Source: Avena insularis (taxonomy: Eukaryota > Streptophyta > Magnoliopsida > Poales > Poaceae). Taken from it: 64,000 nt of DNA. A program made the translations under genes and the position numbers. The notes under the pieces are model-generated. The model ran no database searches. It was not told where the DNA came from and saw only the letters and a program-made list of their open reading frames with translations. How positions within the stretch are numbered: the first letter of the stretch is position 1; the number at the start of each line of letters is the position of its first letter. This document shows positions 44,418-56,514 of the stretch, piece by piece. The stretch is from assembly GCA_023614405.1 (NCBI GenBank), contig CM042688.1, positions 378,807,331-378,871,330 of the forward strand, written 5' to 3'.

Positions 44418-44760
44418 TGACATAGGTACGGTTACTCGGGTGCTTATGATTTGCTACCCTGGCTATATAAAGGCTCGCGGCCCATGGAGATTCAAGGTGA
44501 TGGCCTAAAGAAGCAACCGATGAAAGCCTTAGTTGTATTTGGAAAGGAAATACGAACCGACGTTGTATTGGAGTTGTAATCATACATATGTAATCTATCT
44601 GTATATAGCTTTGAGACCCGACCTATTATATATAGGACGGGAGAAGCCTAGGAGGAGGTACCAAAAAACCCCAAGCAATCTATAATAGTGTTGTTCATCA
44701 AATAATCAGGTGACTTCGACTACCTTGTTTCCTGACATTCGATGAAATCCCCACCGTTCT
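44418..44760 (+). repeat. Partial 3' LTR of D
   Basis: Begins TGACATAGGTACGG directly after the polypurine-like tract. It has a TATA box, GGCTATATAAAGG, near 44459-44471. The end of the LTR is not clear; unrelated gag sequence (K) is reached by about 44771. Confidence 0.5.
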
Positions 44761-44770
44761 CTTTTCTACA

Positions 44771-45704
44771 AAACCCTAAGTCCATCACCATGAACATTGC
44801 CAAGATTACACCTCGTAAATGGGAGAAATAAATACCAAACTTTGTGACTACACCAACACTCCCAATGGTTAATTCATTGCTAGACCTATCACAACACCTA
44901 AAATAACTGCTGAAATTTTTGAAGTCCTGGCCTATTAAACCTCATAGCTAAAGAATACTTTGGGGAAGTTCTAGTGAAAATGCCTCTAGGCATTTGCATG
45001 ACTTCTGTGAAATTTGTGATATGGAAAAAAAATTAAAATATGGAAAATAATATTGTCAAACTTAAACTATTCCCATTTTCACTTAGGGGAAAAGCTAAAG
45101 AATGGCTATTATCACTACCTACTGCTAGTATAAAATCTTGAGATGACCTAATAGAAGCTTTTATAAAGAAATACTACCCACATATTAAGATCATACAAAA
45201 AAATAGTATCCTATCATTTAGAAAAAATGATAATGAACATGTAGCAATAGCTTGGGAAAGAATTAAAAACATGCTTAGAACTTGCCCATCACATGGAGTA
45301 AATGAATGGACAATCCTACACTCTTTTTATAATGGGTTAAACTATCTGTCAAGAAGCATGATAGACTACTGCAGGGGTGCTTTTATGAGTAAAACTGTTC
45401 CTAAAACCAAAGCCATCCTAGAACTACATAACCATAGTCAATGGCACACTGAAAGAGCACCTAACCCATCATCAAAACAGATAAATTCTATTAAATAAAT
45501 GGACCCTTTGTCCAACAAGATAAATGCTATATTTGCCTACATATCTAAGCAAAATACTGATAGTGTTCCCCTACAAGAACTAGTTGGAAACACCAATGAA
45601 AGTGTAGATGTCAACTACATAAGAAATTTTGGTAGTAATGGATATGGGAACAACTATAATAACTCTTATGGTAGACCACCTTATGCTTCAAACAACTATG
45701 GCAA
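44771..45704 (+). pseudogene. Element K: gag fragment interrupted by J
   Basis: Plus-strand remnant of a gag related to those of B and C. It has KLFPFSLRGKAKEWL near 45060-45105, then a TGA at 45139-45141, HVAIAWERIKNML and HGVNEWTILHSFYNGLNYLS to 45495, then a TAA at 45496-45498. An Asn/Gly/Tyr/Pro-rich end follows (NFGSNGYGNNYNNSYG, to 45704). J starts immediately after. Stops and AT-rich decay show it is old. LTRs of this element are not visible. The first 280 bp are poorly readable. Confidence 0.7.
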
Positions 45705-47213
45705 TGATACGTCCATTTTGCATCACTATTCTATATCATAATTTATTGTTATTCATTGATATATTTCATATTAAGAGATGATACTTATGTTATATCATAT
45801 ATTTTTGCATGGTTGATGACTTTTGGAGGATGGACCATTGAAGCCAAGATTATGACGGAAAAGGCACTGTTTGGAGGCAAAATTCACGAAGATCAGGAAA
45901 TCCCAGAAAATATATGGAAAATCCTATTTTTTCAGAAGACGAAGGAAGCCAGAAGGGGGAGCGGAGATGGGCCACAAGGGGCCCACACCACCCCCTAGCG
46001 CAGGCCACCCTACGCCGCGCCACCAGGTGGTGTGGCCACCCTGGCCCACCTATAGCTCTGCTCTTTGGCGTATATAATCCTCCCAAAACCCTAAGACTCG
46101 GGGAGCGACCACAGAAAGATTCCACCGCCTCTACGGGGCGGAAAACTACAGAGAGAGAAAGAGCTCTCTGACAGGAAGAAATCTGTCGGGGGAAATTCCT
46201 TCCCAGAGAGGGGAGATCGTCGCCATCAACACCGTCATCAAGCTGGACTTCATCTGGATCATCATCATCATCATCAACTCCACCAGCACCATCATCACCA
46301 CTCCATATCGCTGTAACAATTGGGTTGAATCTTGCATAGGTCTTAGGGGAGACTTTCCCGGTGTTGATTACTTGTTGTAGTTGATGTTATTGAGTGGAAC
46401 CATTGAATTATCGTTTATGTTCAGCTTGTTACTTATCATTATTTCATCTCTGATCTTGATCCATATGATGTCTTGTGAGTAGTTCGTTTAGTTCTTGAGG
46501 ACATGGGAGAAGTCATGTTGTTAGTAGTGGAATTGTGTTGAGAAAGATTCAATGGTTTGATAATTAAGTTGTGGTGTTATTCTTCTAGTGGTGTCATGTG
46601 AACGTCGACTACATGACACTTCACCTTTATGGGCTTAGGAGAATGCATTGTGTACTTGGCTACTAATCGTAGGGGTTGCCGGAGTGACAGAAACCTGAAC
46701 CCCCGTTAGGAAACCTTTACACAAGGGAGTGTAGGATCTCAGAGTATAAAGTTGTGGTTAGGTTTCTATCTTAATTAATTTCTTGTACTTGCGGATGCTT
46801 GCAAGGGGTATAATCACAAGTATGTATTAGTCCTAGGAAGGTCAGTACATTAGCACAGGTTCACCCACACAACTCTTATCTAACTAAAGAAGATTAATCA
46901 ACTATGTGAAGCGAAAGCACTTGACGATATTCCCATGTGTCCTCGAGAACGTTTGGTCATCTTAAGTAATACAACCGGCTTGTCCTTTGCTAAAGAAAGG
47001 ATTGGGCCACTTGCTGCATTTATTATTATTGTCTTTTATCTACTTGTACTTTATTTATCTGCATTTTCAAAAACCCCTAAAAATCCGTTTGCTAAGTATT
47101 TACAGAGAATTCCTGCTCCAAGCCACTCGTCGACACCTTCTGCTCCTTGTTGGGTTTGACACTCTTACTTATTGAAAATACTGCAATACACCCCCTATAC
47201 TTGTGGGTCATCA
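45705..47213 (+). repeat. 5' LTR of J (1509 bp)
   Basis: Begins TGATACGTCCATTTTGCATC and ends TGTGGGTCATCA, as in F. Hairpin arms CCACACCACC (45983-45992) and GGTGGTGTGG (46026-46035). ATC/ACC triplets lie near 46255-46300. Confidence 0.88.
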
Positions 47214-47224
47214 AGACTATTTTC

Positions 47225-47242
47225 TTGTACCGTTGTCGAGGA
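47225..47242 (+). promoter_or_regulatory. Decayed primer-binding site of J
   Basis: TTGTACCGTTGTCGAGGA, a mutated form of the tRNA-Asp complement, 11 bases after the LTR. Confidence 0.55.
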
Positions 47243-47327
47243 GTGAAGTGCTATTGGAGAGTGGAACTGGTAAAGGAAACTTCTACTGTGAGTATTGTTT
47301 ATTTCTGTTAGTTACTTTATTTCAATA

Positions 47328-48528
47328 TGGATAATTCACTTAGTTTCTTATTTTGAAATGCTACTACCACTTCTAAGGTAGTAGATGAACCTACACCTAC
47401 TAAAAATGATACTTTTAAGATACCTACAAGAATTATTGATCATGTTATGGATAACTGCTATTTTGGAGATTGAACTGTCCATCCCGGTGATCATTTGCTC
47501 TTTATACATGAATTATGCGGGTTGTTCAAGTGTGTAGGTATTACAACAGATCAAGTCAAGAAGAAGTTATTCTCATTATCACTAAAAGGAAGAACTGAGG
47601 AATGGTATAAGCTGCTAAAGAATGGCCAATCTCTTGAATGGGAGGTAGTAGTACCTCTCTTTTGTTCCAAATTTTATCCTCCTAGTCAGATTCATAAAGA
47701 TCGGAATCAAATATACAACTTTTGGCCTCGTGATGGAGAGAGTACAGCTCAAGCTTGGGGGAGATTGAAGTTACTAATGCTCAAATGTCCTATTCATGAG
47801 CTCCCTAACAATATTATTATTAATAACTTTTATGCAAGACTTTCTTTTCATGATAAGGATCTATTGGATGCTTCTTGTGTTGGATCATTTACATGCATGG
47901 AAGAAGAAGTTAAACGGGATCTTCTAGACCGTATTCAAGACAATGCTGAAGCATGGGAGAATGATAAAGGAATAAAGTCAGGTATAAATTATGATTATGA
48001 ATGCATTAAATCTTTTATGGGAACTGATGACTTTCATAATATTAGGAATGCTTATGGCCTTGATTCTCAAATTATTGCAAATTATTTTAAGGCTTTTGTT
48101 TCTTATATTGAAATTCCTAAAAAGAAATGGAATAAGTATCATGATCCATATAAAGATATTACTAATTGTGTTTCTGTAAGAGATACTGAAGTTTATACTG
48201 CTAATCATATTTTACCTGAACCTTACATTGAGAAAATGCCTTTCCCAGTTAAGGTAAAGGAACATTCTATGATAGCTAGTATGGTTAATGAAAGTACAAA
48301 TAAAGCTGTTGAACCTGATGAACAAATAGCTGTTGAACCTGTAATAGAAAATGTGAAAGACTTTGTCACTAAATATGTAGAAGATGGACACACTATCCTT
48401 TGTAAGGATACTTCTAATATTGTTTCACAAAGTAGTGTTATGAGAGCTAGTGTCCTTGTGTTTTCTGTTAGAATAAGTGATCATTGCTACAATAGTTCAG
48501 GTGATAGTTATATCATTAAATTTATGCA
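47328..48528 (+). pseudogene. ORF1 of element J, N-terminal part
   Basis: The homologous start ATGGATAATTC is at 47328, but stops TGA lie at about 47356 and 47472, where F has sense codons. From 47495 the frame is open to the B insertion. It has the gag-like core (LFSLSLKGRTEEWYKLL, FCSKFYPPSQI, WGRLKLLMLKCPIHELP) and a long Asp/Glu/Lys-rich part. It continues after B at 56515 in the same frame. The 1-bp loss that breaks F's ORF1 is absent here. Function as for F ORF1: gag-like, without zinc knuckle or protease. Confidence 0.75.
48524..48528. repeat. Left target-site duplication of B
   Basis: ATGCA, identical to 56510-56514. Confidence 0.88.
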
Positions 48529-50088
48529 TGATTACTGGCTTAAAACATCGAGCTCGTTGGGGAACCCCAAGAGGAAGGTATGATGAGAACATATGCAAGT
48601 TTTCCCTCAGTTATGAAACCAAGGTTATCGAACCAGTAGGAGCAAGGAAACACCTCCCAGGTGTTGTTGCCAACTTGGAATCCTGCACAACACAACCACC
48701 GAACTTTGCCCCCAACTTACAGTGAGGTTGTCAATCTCACAGGTTTTGCTAAAAACAAAGGATTAAACATATTGTGTGGAAGAAAGTAAAAGCTTGCAGA
48801 AAGTAAACAGAAAACTATAAACAGTTGTAAATTGATGGTAAAAGAAAGGACCTTGGTCCATAGTTCACTAGTGGTGGTTCTCCTTAAGATAGATGACATG
48901 TTGGGTGAACAAATTACAGTGGGGGAATTGACAAACATCGAGAAAGCATACATGCATATACTAATCATCTTGACTCCTATGAGATTTGATTGGGCATTAC
49001 AACATTATACATAGACCGTAATCCAACTGCATCTATGACTAATAATCCACCTTCAGATTATTAATTGAACCCCCTCTAGTATTAAGTTGCAAGCAATAGA
49101 TAATTGCATTATGCATTGCATGTAGAGTGAACAATATGATTGTTCTATGAACAAAGGATTGTTGTTTTCTCCCTAGTAGCAACAACACATCTAGTACCTT
49201 AGAGATTTCTATCACTTCCCCAGATTACTAGAGGCACAAACCCACTATCGAGCATAAATACTCCCTCTTGGAGTTGCTAGCATCTACTCGGCCAAGATAT
49301 CTACTAACAACGGAGAGCATGCAAGATCACAAATAAAAAAGTCATGATAGAATCAATAATCAATCTAAAATAGCATCTCAATATCCATCGGATCCCCGCA
49401 AAACAACATGTAGGATTACAAATAGATGACCTTGATCATGAACGGAGCTCACAAGATCTAAACATGGTAACACAAAGGAGAAGAACCAACCATCTAGCTA
49501 CTACATGGACCTGTAGTCCAAGGATGAACTACTCACACATCACACCTGAGGCTCGCATGGTGATGAAGAAGGCCTCCAGGGTGAATTCTCCCCTCCGGCA
49601 GGGTGCCGGGAAGAGCTTTAGATCCCTCCCGATCTAGGGATGGAGGTGACAGCGGCTACAGACTCTTTCGTGGAATTTTGATCGGGTACTTAGGGTTTCT
49701 GTATTGGAGGCATCTTATAGGCGAAAGGGGAGGCCGAGGGTGTGCCCTAGGCGGCCACACCACCCCCTGGCGCGGGCCAGGCCTGGCCACGCGGCCAGGT
49801 GGTGTGGCGGCCCTCTGGCCCCTCTCCATCTCGTATTCTTGCTCCGTGTCCCCCTCGGTGAAATACTGACTTTGGCTTTTGTCCCGTCCAATTCTGAGAA
49901 TATTCATTTTCTGACCTTCCTGGAACCAAAAACAGCTGAAAATAGGCAGCTGGCACTGTGGCATCTTGTTAATAGGTTAGTCCAAGAAAATGTATAAAAA
50001 GTACTCCAAAGTGTGGACAAAACATAAGAAAGTAGATAAAAACCAAGCATGGAACCTCAAAAATTATAGATACGTTAGCAATGTATCA
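48529..50088 (-). repeat. 3' LTR of B (1560 bp)
   Basis: On the minus strand it starts TGATACATTGCTAACGTATC (50088) and ends AGTAATCA (48529). The hairpin region is at 49753-49808. Confidence 0.9.
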
Positions 50089-50102
50089 ACATCCCCAAGC
50101 TT
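50089..50102 (-). promoter_or_regulatory. Polypurine-like tract of B
   Basis: On the minus strand AAGCTTGGGGATGT immediately precedes the 3' LTR, matching AAGCTTGGGGGGAGT in F. Confidence 0.65.
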
Positions 50103-52816
50103 AACTCCTGCTCGTCCTCGAGTAGGTAAGTGATAAAAAGAAAGAATAATTTTTGAGGTGACATGCACCATCATAAACTTGATCAAAGTATTTGTAAATC
50201 ATTGATAGCTGGGATCATAGTACTTCAACATAGCATGAAAGGCAAAGTTCTAAGAATAAGACATAGCAACTATGTTGTAACATGAAAAGGCACAAACAAA
50301 AGATTCATGAATAACAATGCTTTGCAAGACGTTTGTTTGTTTCACATAAAGAAAACATAGCATAATGGCATTCAACTTGCCCCTCATAGAGTAGCAAACA
50401 TAAATGCATAGGGCACCTTGAAAGTTCATAAGGGTGACTAGATACAAATAGTTTACAAACAAGCAATATCAAAGTTATGCATCAATCAACAAGTCTTGGG
50501 ACAATGCACATAGAACTAAGAATGGCCACTATGCTCTCAAAATAGGTGCATAAAGATAGAAGGTGGAGACTCAACATAAAAGTAAAAGAAAGGCCTTCAT
50601 AGAAGGAAGTAGGGATTCAAGTTCCATAAAGAGCTTCCAAAAATTATGGTACTTATTAGCTTTCAGCTCTCAATGCCCCTATCATAAGCATCTTGAAGTG
50701 ATTAAGATTAAAGTGAACAAACTATGGAGTATATGCTTGACAAAGTATAAGTTGGAAATCTCATGTCCCTTGAATATGAGGGCCGCTCCTCATGCTACTC
50801 AAGTTTAGTTACCGGTAAGTTCTTGTCATAGTAAGTACATGTGTATCATAGAGAACCGCCAACGGGTACCCCTTGCCCGATGATACGGAAGAATCCCCAT
50901 ATCAAAATGACAAGGCAAGCAGACAACGAGCATCTCAGCAATCTTCTTATTTACCATGGGAAGATGGTGCTTTTTTCTCTTTTTCCTCTTTTCTCATATA
51001 TTTTTTTATTTTTCTCTTTTTCTCAATATCTGACTCTTTTTTTATAATAAGAATGCTTCATAGACAGCTCATTATGGTTACACTGCAGGTTTCCACCATG
51101 ATTAGGCATGGATTAGACCGGCGGCCCAAGCGTTTCTCTAACACACATACATAACTCCATGGACTTACAAGATCCCCTTTGATTTCATACCGACGACATC
51201 CATAGACAAAACAACATGATATCAACTAGGTACAAAGTACAAGTGCAATGTTGAAAGCGTTCCCCATGACAGCATGGTTCTGCTAATCCCCAACATATAA
51301 GTGCAAGCATATACAACATAGATGACACAATGGTTCAAGTTTATTAAGGGCAAGGAAAGTAAAGTGTGCCATCAAGTTCTTGAGAGCTTTAATCACTAGT
51401 TTTCTCATAACAAGTTTAATTTAGAAGGTAGATAAAAACATGAATATACTTGGAATAGCAAATGCTAATAGGTAGGTATGGTGGACTATTTTGGAATAAC
51501 TTGGTTTTATTTGGAGTTGGATGCATGAGTGGAACTCATACTTGGTTATGGAGGCTAGCAAAAGACTGGGAGCGACCAACTAAGAGAGCAATAATGGCCA
51601 TAATCATGCAGAGCGATAAAACATCATTAATTAAAGGATCATGAAGGCTATGGTGACTTGGGATAGTCATAACATGGTGTGAGCATGTGCCAAGTCAACC
51701 CAAATAAAGCATCAAAGGAGAATACCACAATACTATGATTTAATATGCTAAAACAACGCATGATTCTTTCAAGGCACATTCAGCAATCTCAATTGTTTGT
51801 AACAAGTCATGCTACAACAAAGATCACTAAGCATAAAGCCAAAAAAATATCAAGCATGGCATGAAAAAACATGAGCCACAGTAAAAAACAAGGTCTCTTT
51901 ACCACTTAAGCATGAACTTTCCTACTCTTTTCCAATCCAAACCAAACAATTTGAAAACTAATGTATGAAATAGGGGGTACAACCAATTCTATTCAAGCAA
52001 ACTAAGAACCAAGCAAACAAAAAACCAAAAATGAAAACAAAGACGCTCCAAGAACAACACAACTTGTGCATGAAACAATAAAAATGAAGTGTTTGGAAGA
52101 AACCTGGGATTTTTATTGATGAAGAAGGGCATGCCTTGGGCATCCCCAAGCTTTGACGCTTGTACTTCTTGGGTATTTCTTGGGGTGACACGCGTGGCAT
52201 CCCCAAGCTTGAGATTTAGTCCATTCTTCATCTCATTACATCATTCTCTCCATACATCTGAAATGTTTTTCCTTCATACAAAACTTCACACAATCTTTAT
52301 TAGCAACATTAGTGCACTCAAGATAATAAGTCTTTGGGTTCAGTTTCAACACTAATAAAACTTCCATTAAAACACAATCTACTGAAGCACTTCCCTCAAA
52401 AATCTCAATTCCCCAAAGAGAACCCAAAAAGGAACCAACAAGAAGCAAATGCAAATAATGGCAGAAATTTGTCAAAACAGACCAGCAGGTAAAAACCAAT
52501 TTTATCTAAGACCGTCTGTTCCTCAAATAGAAAAGTGTTGAACTAAAGAAAGTTAGATAACAACCTGGTGCAGAAGCACAATAATTCATGCCTCAAAACG
52601 ACGTATAGAGATTTTACACGAATTTTTACGGTGAAGCACAAAAATCTGTTTCGGGACAACAACTTTCCCAAGCATTACTTCTCTCTCATTAGAGGTTACT
52701 CTTGGCATAAAAAGCAAATAAAAAGGATAAGGAGCAGTTATTACTGAAGTAATAACTTCAAAGACTCATCTAAAACTTTTGGGTCATCTCCCAATAAGTA
52801 CTTTTCTTTAACGCCT
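50103..52816 (-). other. Long 3' region of B
   Basis: No supported ORF. Its LTR-proximal part is homologous in reverse to F's 3' region (18330-20317), and its gag-proximal part to G 1-1550 and C 38509-39401. It includes a pyrimidine-rich tract near 50970-51050. Confidence 0.7.
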
Positions 52817-54770
52817 TTAAGTTAGGCATAAGAAGCAAGAAAAGGAATCAAGTGTTCTCAAATGAAGAAGCATTAAGAGAATTTTTGTTTTCATAGGATA
52901 AGCAAAATGAATCTTCTCTCTCTTCTTAGGTAAGTGTTCTATACCTTTCTTGAGTGGGAGTTGATATTTAATGGTGCCTTCTTTCATATCAAAAATGGCA
53001 CCAATAGTTCTAAGAAAAGGTCTTCCCAAAGTAATAAGACAAGAAGCATTGCATTCAACATCCAAAACATAGAAATCAACGGGGACATAGGCATTGTTAA
53101 CCATAATAAGGACATCATTAATACTCCCCATGAGTTTCTTTTTAGCATTATCATCAAGTGGGACATTCAAATAACAATCTTCCAATGGTGGCAAATCAAG
53201 CATATCATAAATCTTTCTAGGCATAATAGAAACACTACTATCAAGATCACATAAAGCCTTAAGATCAAAATCATTCACTTTCATATTAATGATGGGTTCC
53301 CAACCATCTTCTAGTTTCATAGGAATAGAAGCTTTATGTTTCATCATTTCTTCTTTAATTTTTATGAGAGCATCAGTAATGTGTTTTGTAAAGGCCTTAT
53401 TCATAGCACTAGCATTAGGACTTTTAGCAAGCTTTTGTAGGAACTTAATTACTTCAGAGATATTGCAACCATCAAGATCAAAATCATAATTATCATCTAA
53501 AGTAGTAGAGCTATTACTAGCTTCAACACTAGTGGTAGTGATAGTAGAAACACTAATATTTCTAGCAATTTCATCTTCTCTTTCCCACTTAGCATGCAAT
53601 TCAGCTAATAGTCTAACATTTTCATCAATTCTAACTTTTATGGCATTAGTAGCAGCAAAGGGATTATCAATAGTTTTAGGTTTAGTAGCCATTTTATTCA
53701 AGGAAGATTGTGCTTCAGCCAATGATGCTATATTTCTTTCAGCATTATAGAGTTTTTCCTCTATAGTTTTATTGAAAACAGTTTGTTTACTAATAAAATC
53801 TTTAAGCATAACTTCAAGTTCAGAGGGAGCACTCCTATTATTGTTGTAGGAATTTCCATAAGCATTACCATTATTGGGAGGATATGGCCTATAGTTATTA
53901 TTACCAAAATTATTCCTATAGGCATTGTTGCTAAATTTATTATTTCTTATAAAGTTCACATCAACTTTCTCTTCTTGAGCAACCAAAGAGGCTAAGGGAA
54001 CATGATTTGGATCAATATGAGCTTTCCCATTAACAAGCATAGACATAATAACATCAATTTTATCACTCAAGGAAGAGGTTTCTTCAACAGAATTTACCTT
54101 CTTACCTTGTGGAGCTCTTTCAGTGTGCCATTCAAAATAGTTAACCATCATATTATCCAGAAGCTTTGTTGCAGCACCCAAAGTAATGGTCATAAAGGTA
54201 CCTCCAGCAGCAGAATCCAGTAGATTTCTTGAAGAATAGTTCAATCCTGCATAAAAGGATTGGATAATCATCCAAGCAGTCAGTCCATGAGTGGGAAAAT
54301 TCTTTACCAAAGATTTCATTCTTTCCCAAGGTTGAGCAACATGTTCATTATCAGATTGTTTAAATTTCATTATTTCACTTCTCATAGATATAATCTTAGC
54401 AGGAGGATAGTATTTTCCAATGAAAGCATCTTTGTATTTAGTCCAAGAATCAATACTATTTCTAGTTAGGGATTGCAACCATTCTTTAGCTTTTCCTCTC
54501 AAAGAGAAAGGAAACAATTTAAGCTTAATAATATCTCCATCTATATCCCTATGCTTTTGCATCTCACAAAGTTCAACAAAGTTATTTAGATGAGCAGCAG
54601 CATCTTCATTACTATTACCTAAAATTGTTCTCTCATAACAAGATTGAGTAAAGCAGGTTTATTTCAAAGAAAGTAGCTTCAGGAACAGGTGGAGCAATAG
54701 GTGTGCACATGAAATCATTCTTGTTGGTGCTAGTGAAGTCACACAACTTAGTTTTTTCAAGAGTAGTCAT
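52817..54770 (-). pseudogene. Gag-protease of element B, two frameshifts near the start
   Basis: The homologous ATG is at 54770. Compared with C, single-base losses occur near 54629 and 54659, so the first part is out of frame. From 54562 a 581-codon frame is open. It has the gag core (LFPFSLRGKAKEWLQSL, YKDAFIGKYYPP), an Asn-rich patch (NNNYRPYPPNNGNAYGNSYN), a coiled coil shorter than in C, and the retropepsin-like domain with ALCDLDSSVSIMP and TLGRPFLRTIGAI. The active-site Asp-Leu-Asp is the same as in C, so it predates both insertions or was fixed in the family. Like C, no zinc knuckle, RT or integrase is present. Confidence 0.82.
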
Positions 54771-54920
54771 TTTTTTAATAAAGAAAGCAAACTAGTACAA
54801 CTAGTTTTTATGTGTTTTTGATAAAGAAACAAGCAAACAAAGCAGAAATAAACTAAGCAAAAAAATAACAAAGTAAAGAGATTGGTTATGAGGGACTGCC
54901 CTTGTGAAGATGTCCTTGAC

Positions 54921-54938
54921 TCCCTGGCAACGACGCTA
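54921..54938 (-). promoter_or_regulatory. Decayed primer-binding site of B
   Basis: On the minus strand TAGCGTCGTTGCCAGGGA, the tRNA-Asp complement with three transitions. Confidence 0.65.
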
Positions 54939-54947
54939 GAAAAAGCT

Positions 54948-56509
54948 TGATTATTGTATCAACACGTCGAGCTCGTTGGGGAACCACAAGAGGAAGGTAT
55001 GATGAGCACAGCAGCAAGTTTTCACTCAGTTATAAAACCAAGGTTATCGAACCAGTAGGAGCAAGGAAACACCTCCCAGGTGTTGTTGCCAACTTGGAAT
55101 CCTGCACACAACACAACCACAAAACTTTGCCCCAACTTAGAGTGAGGTTGTCAATCTCACCAGTTTTGCTGAAAACAAAGGACTAAACGTATTGTGTGGA
55201 AGAAAGCAAAAGCTTGTAGAAAGTAAACAGAAAATAGTAAATAGTTGTAGATTGATGGTAAAAGAAAGGACCAGGGTCCATAGTTCACTAGTGGTGGTTC
55301 TCCTTAAGATATATGACATGTTGGGTGAACAAATTATAGCGGGGCAATTGACAAACATCGAGAAAGCATACATGCATATACTAATCATCTTGACTCCTAT
55401 GAGATTTGATTGGGCATTACAACATTATACATAGACCGTAATCCAACTACATCTATGACTAATAATCCACCTTCAGGTTATCAATCCGAACCCCCTCCAG
55501 TATTAAGTAGTAAGCAACAGATAATTGCATTACACATTACGTGTAAAGTAAACAATACGGTTGTTTTATGAACAAAGGATTGCTATTTTCTCCCTAGTAG
55601 CAACAACACATCTAGTACCTTAGAGATTTCGGTCACTTCCCTAGATTACTAGAGGCATGAACCCACTATCAAGCATAAATACTCCCTCTTGGAGTTGCTA
55701 GCATCTACTCAACCAAGATATCTACTAACAACAGAGAGCATGCAAGATCACAAATAACAAAGATATGATAGAATCAATAATAAATCTGAAATAACATCTC
55801 AATATCCATCGGATCCCCGCAAACACAACATGTAGGATTACAAATAGATGATCTTGATCATGAACGGAGCTCACAAGATCTAAACATGGTAGCACAAAGG
55901 AGAAGATCGAACCATCTAGCTACTACATGGACCCGTAGTCCAAGGATGAACTACTCACGCATCACACCGGAGGCTCGCATGATGATGAAGAAGGCCTCCA
56001 AGGTGAATTCTCCCCTCCGGTAGGGTGCCGGGAAGAGCTTCCGATCCCTCCCGATCTAGGGATGGAGATGACAGCGGCTATAGACTCTTTCATGGAATTT
56101 TGATCGGGTACTTAGGGTTTCTGTATCGAAGGCATATTATAGGCAAAAGGTGAGGCCGAGGGGGAGCCCTAGGTGGCCACACCACTCCCTGGCGCGGGCC
56201 AGGTCTGGCCGCATGGCCAGGTGGTGTGGCGGCGCTCTGGCCCCTCTCCGTCTCGTATTCTGGCTCCATTTCCCCCTCGGTGAAACACTGACTTTGGCTT
56301 TTGTGCCGTCCAATTCCGAGAATATTCATTTTTTGACTTTCTTGGAACCAAAAATAGCAGAAAATAGGCAACTAGCACTATGGCATCTTACTAATAGGTT
56401 AGTCCAAGAAAGTGTAAAAAAGTACTCAAAAGTGTGGACAAAACATAAGAAAGTAGATAAAAACTAAGCATGGAACATCAAAAATTATAGATACATTAGC
56501 AACGTATAA
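54948..56509 (-). repeat. 5' LTR of B (1562 bp)
   Basis: Pairs with 48529-50088. On the minus strand it begins TTATACGTTGCTAATGTATC, the second base being mutated from G. The hairpin region is at 56174-56228. Confidence 0.9.
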
Positions 56510-56514
56510 ATGCA
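56510..56514. repeat. Right target-site duplication of B
   Basis: ATGCA, identical to 48524-48528. Confidence 0.88.

Larger units (their letters stand above)
35095..44760 (+). mobile_element. Element D: 3' part of a second Tat-type Gypsy, interrupted by C
   Basis: It consists of an antisense ORF on the minus strand (37492 down to about 35100), its promoter region (43129-43330), a plus-strand 3' non-coding region with repeats, a polypurine-like tract and a 3' LTR starting at 44418. This order (antisense ORF, then PPT, then LTR) is that of Tat/Retand elements. pol is missing, cut away at the left where L lies. C is inserted just upstream of the antisense ORF's start codon. Confidence 0.55.
48529..56509 (-). 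mobile_element. Element B: gag-protease LTR retrotransposon without pol, inserted in J
   Basis: A 7981-bp minus-strand element with LTRs 54948-56509 (5') and 48529-50088 (3'), exact ATGCA target duplications, a decayed tRNA-Asp primer site, a gag-protease ORF and a 2.7-kb 3' region without RT or integrase. It is related to C. The first base pair of the 5' LTR end is mutated (plus strand ends AACGTATAA, not AACGTATCA). Insertion split J's ORF1. Confidence 0.92.
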
